From: Dolomedes plantarius | Taxonomy: Eukaryota > Arthropoda > Arachnida > Araneae > Dolomedidae | Reading direction: 5' to 3' | DNA: 64,000 bases | Assembly (NCBI GenBank): GCA_907164885.2 | Contig: OU015490.1 | Coordinates: 226,603,054-226,667,053, forward strand | Program-made: the position numbers and the translations under genes | Notes under the pieces: model-generated | What the model was told of the DNA's origin: nothing | Seen by the model: the letters and a program-made list of their open reading frames with translations, nothing else | The model's database searches: none | Shown here: piece after piece, positions 62,231 to 64,000 of the stretch | How positions within the stretch are numbered: position 1 is the stretch's first letter | How the letters are laid out: each line of letters starts with the position of its first letter

Positions 62231-64000
62231 CATCTATAATATGCCTATGCGCCAGTCTCCGAGCCCATATGTTTGTACACAATCCAGATACTCGTAGATA
62301 TATATTTTTCGAAATTGGCAATATGTCTGGTGAGTGTATTACAAGTCCGATCGACTCGTAGAAATGCGTTCGTTCATGCATTTTGCAGTCATTTGTATAT
62401 ATATATCGTGAAATGTTGTATGCTTTTCAGAAAGTCTCTTCCCTTTAAATTCAGTAAATGTCTTGAGATTTTATATTCCACTTAGATAGTCTGATCTTAA
62501 CTTTTTTCTTTTTTAAACCATGCCTTAAGAGATTACGTATTGTAAAATTTCATATAATTTGTCACGATGTGCCAGACAAACACAATCGCTTTAATCACAA
62601 GTCATAAGGGGATAAACGGGATGAGACCCGTTGTACCTGATGAGAAAACATTAAATAATAATTCTGAGAAGATAATCATATTATGATTAATTTCAGCAGA
62701 TTCAAGCATGTCTAGTCGAAGAAGTAGACTCAACGTTGAATATTAAAGCAGCCAGTTTTATAGTAAGAGGAAGCATATAATATCGACTTTAGTGACTTTA
62801 TGGTAGGAAAGTTAAAGTTAGATGAGTTAATAAGTATTTAAGACTTGTTTTAGTTAAGATTGCATTTTAAAACTCGTTATAGTTTGAAAAATAAATGCAC
62901 GAAAATAAGACAGAAACTTTAATATTTGAGTTGTCAATAGTTTTGGCAGTAATCAGCCTGGTTAAACACTTTCAAATTATAATGAAGAAGAAATTCTTTA
63001 GTTAAAGATTTTCGACTTACACTTAAAATGTAAAGTTTTAAAAAGAAATTGAGCAAAACATTTTTTTCTTTGTATCCGAAGTATTTTCATGATTCACATA
63101 TCACGCTGAAGTTTAACGTCTGACAATTTCTTTAAAACTTATCTGTAACTTAAAGTGAATGTAACATGAAATAAATAGGAGGTTAACAAATAAGAAATAG
63201 TAAACATTTATTCTTTGCATCCAACTTATTTTTTGTGTTTCACACATTGTATTGAAGTTTAACGTCTGGAGATTTCTATATGTCTTCTCACAACCAGAAA
63301 ATTGATATTCCTTTTATAAAAGATCTAGCAGGCGTGAAATTTAAAGATAAATTTTAGATTTTACATATGACTTCGTTTTGATTCAAAATAATTGTATTTT
63401 GAATAATTTATTACCATACTGGACGGGGAAATAAATTAAAATGATAGTAAATAAGTTTCGCGGAGAAAATTATCGCGTCTTCTTTGCAAAAAAATGACTT
63501 TAAAAGATGAACTTTAATCATTTATTTTAGAGCAAGAAATTTATTTCCGGCGTCTCAAATGCACAGGGATAAAAACGAATTTAACTTAGATAAATCAAAC
63601 ACAGTTGCACAAGTTTCGCGGTAAATATTTTTTGCTGTTTGTATTATATAATAAAGCTCATGAACGTGGGTTGCAGTGTAAAATAATGATTCATTCCCAG
63701 TAATATTTTCCCCTTGAATCGTAATGATTATGTGGTTATTAAAATTATCATTTACTTTTGTTACATTATTTTGTGTCATTCATAAACTATTTGTGATAAG
63801 ATTATTGCTGATTTTATAAAAACATTGAATCGATGAATTTCTCTTTTATCTTCTTTTATCAATAATATCGTAACATGCATTGGAATATTATGTCATTTTA
63901 TGGTCGGTCATTTTATGACACTCGATCTTTTTTTTTTTTTGGTTACATATTAATTCATTAAATTGCATGCTTCAAGCTACCTAAATTTTAATTCAAAATT
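62231..64000. other. Noncoding stretch
   Basis: AT-rich. GTTTAACGTCTGRNAATTTCT words recur at about 63112 and 63260 within a weak duplication. ORFs at 62273 and 63555 lack recognisable motifs. Confidence 0.5.

Overview
This window is strongly AT-rich, repeat-dense eukaryotic DNA. It carries long (TA)n tracts, Tc1/mariner, hAT, piggyBac, pogo/Tigger and Helitron remnants, and tRNA-derived SINEs. The families and their wording (a Helitron Rep-helicase with a 23-residue N-terminal repeat, several Tc1 families, and a hAT C-terminus of the 'VERGFSAV' type) look most like an arthropod, probably an orb-weaving spider; that assignment is inference from recall. I see no intact host protein gene, rRNA, true tRNA or CRISPR array. 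Almost every recognisable protein segment belongs to a dead or internally deleted transposon. The one possible host exon is an unrecognised minus-strand ORF at 2581-2901.

Layout. 1-2.5 kb: two oppositely oriented Tc1 fragments meeting at a 20-bp tandem repeat. 6.4-12.3 kb: one long Helitron with a frameshifted Rep-helicase and a recognisable 3' terminus. 13.6-14.5 kb: a MITE with TTAA target duplications, then a 32-bp minisatellite. 15.1-16 kb: a GC-richer block. 16-22.6 kb: essentially featureless. 22.6-23.2 kb: a pogo-type MITE holding a minisatellite. 24.4-27.3 kb: a Tc1 element with long double-site ends, sitting inside a (TA)n tract and itself interrupted by a mariner. 29-32.4 kb: two SINEs, a MITE and a tiny insertion with 13-bp target duplications. 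33.5-37.6 kb: two satellite-like arrays (about 212 bp and about 180 bp units), the first split by a piggyBac derivative with TTAA duplications, the second ending in a perfect 33-bp-arm palindrome. 37.9-41.8 kb: a hAT element with a perfect 8-bp target duplication, swollen by two different Tc1 insertions and long (TA)n tracts. 43-46 kb: a short duplication split by a 2.3-kb insertion. 47.1-47.9 kb: a 137-bp satellite.

51.3-62.2 kb is best read as one old head-to-tail segmental duplication: copy A at about 51330-54940 and copy B at about 54941-62230. Each copy ends in the same SINE. They were later inflated by different insertions: A by an LTR-like block, B by an unknown block, a GC-ended MITE, a Tigger remnant, a pogo MITE and a short Helitron.

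Nothing here amounts to a working gene system. The interest lies in transposon structure, in the insertion order that can be read from nesting, and in the association of Tc1 elements with (TA)n tracts.
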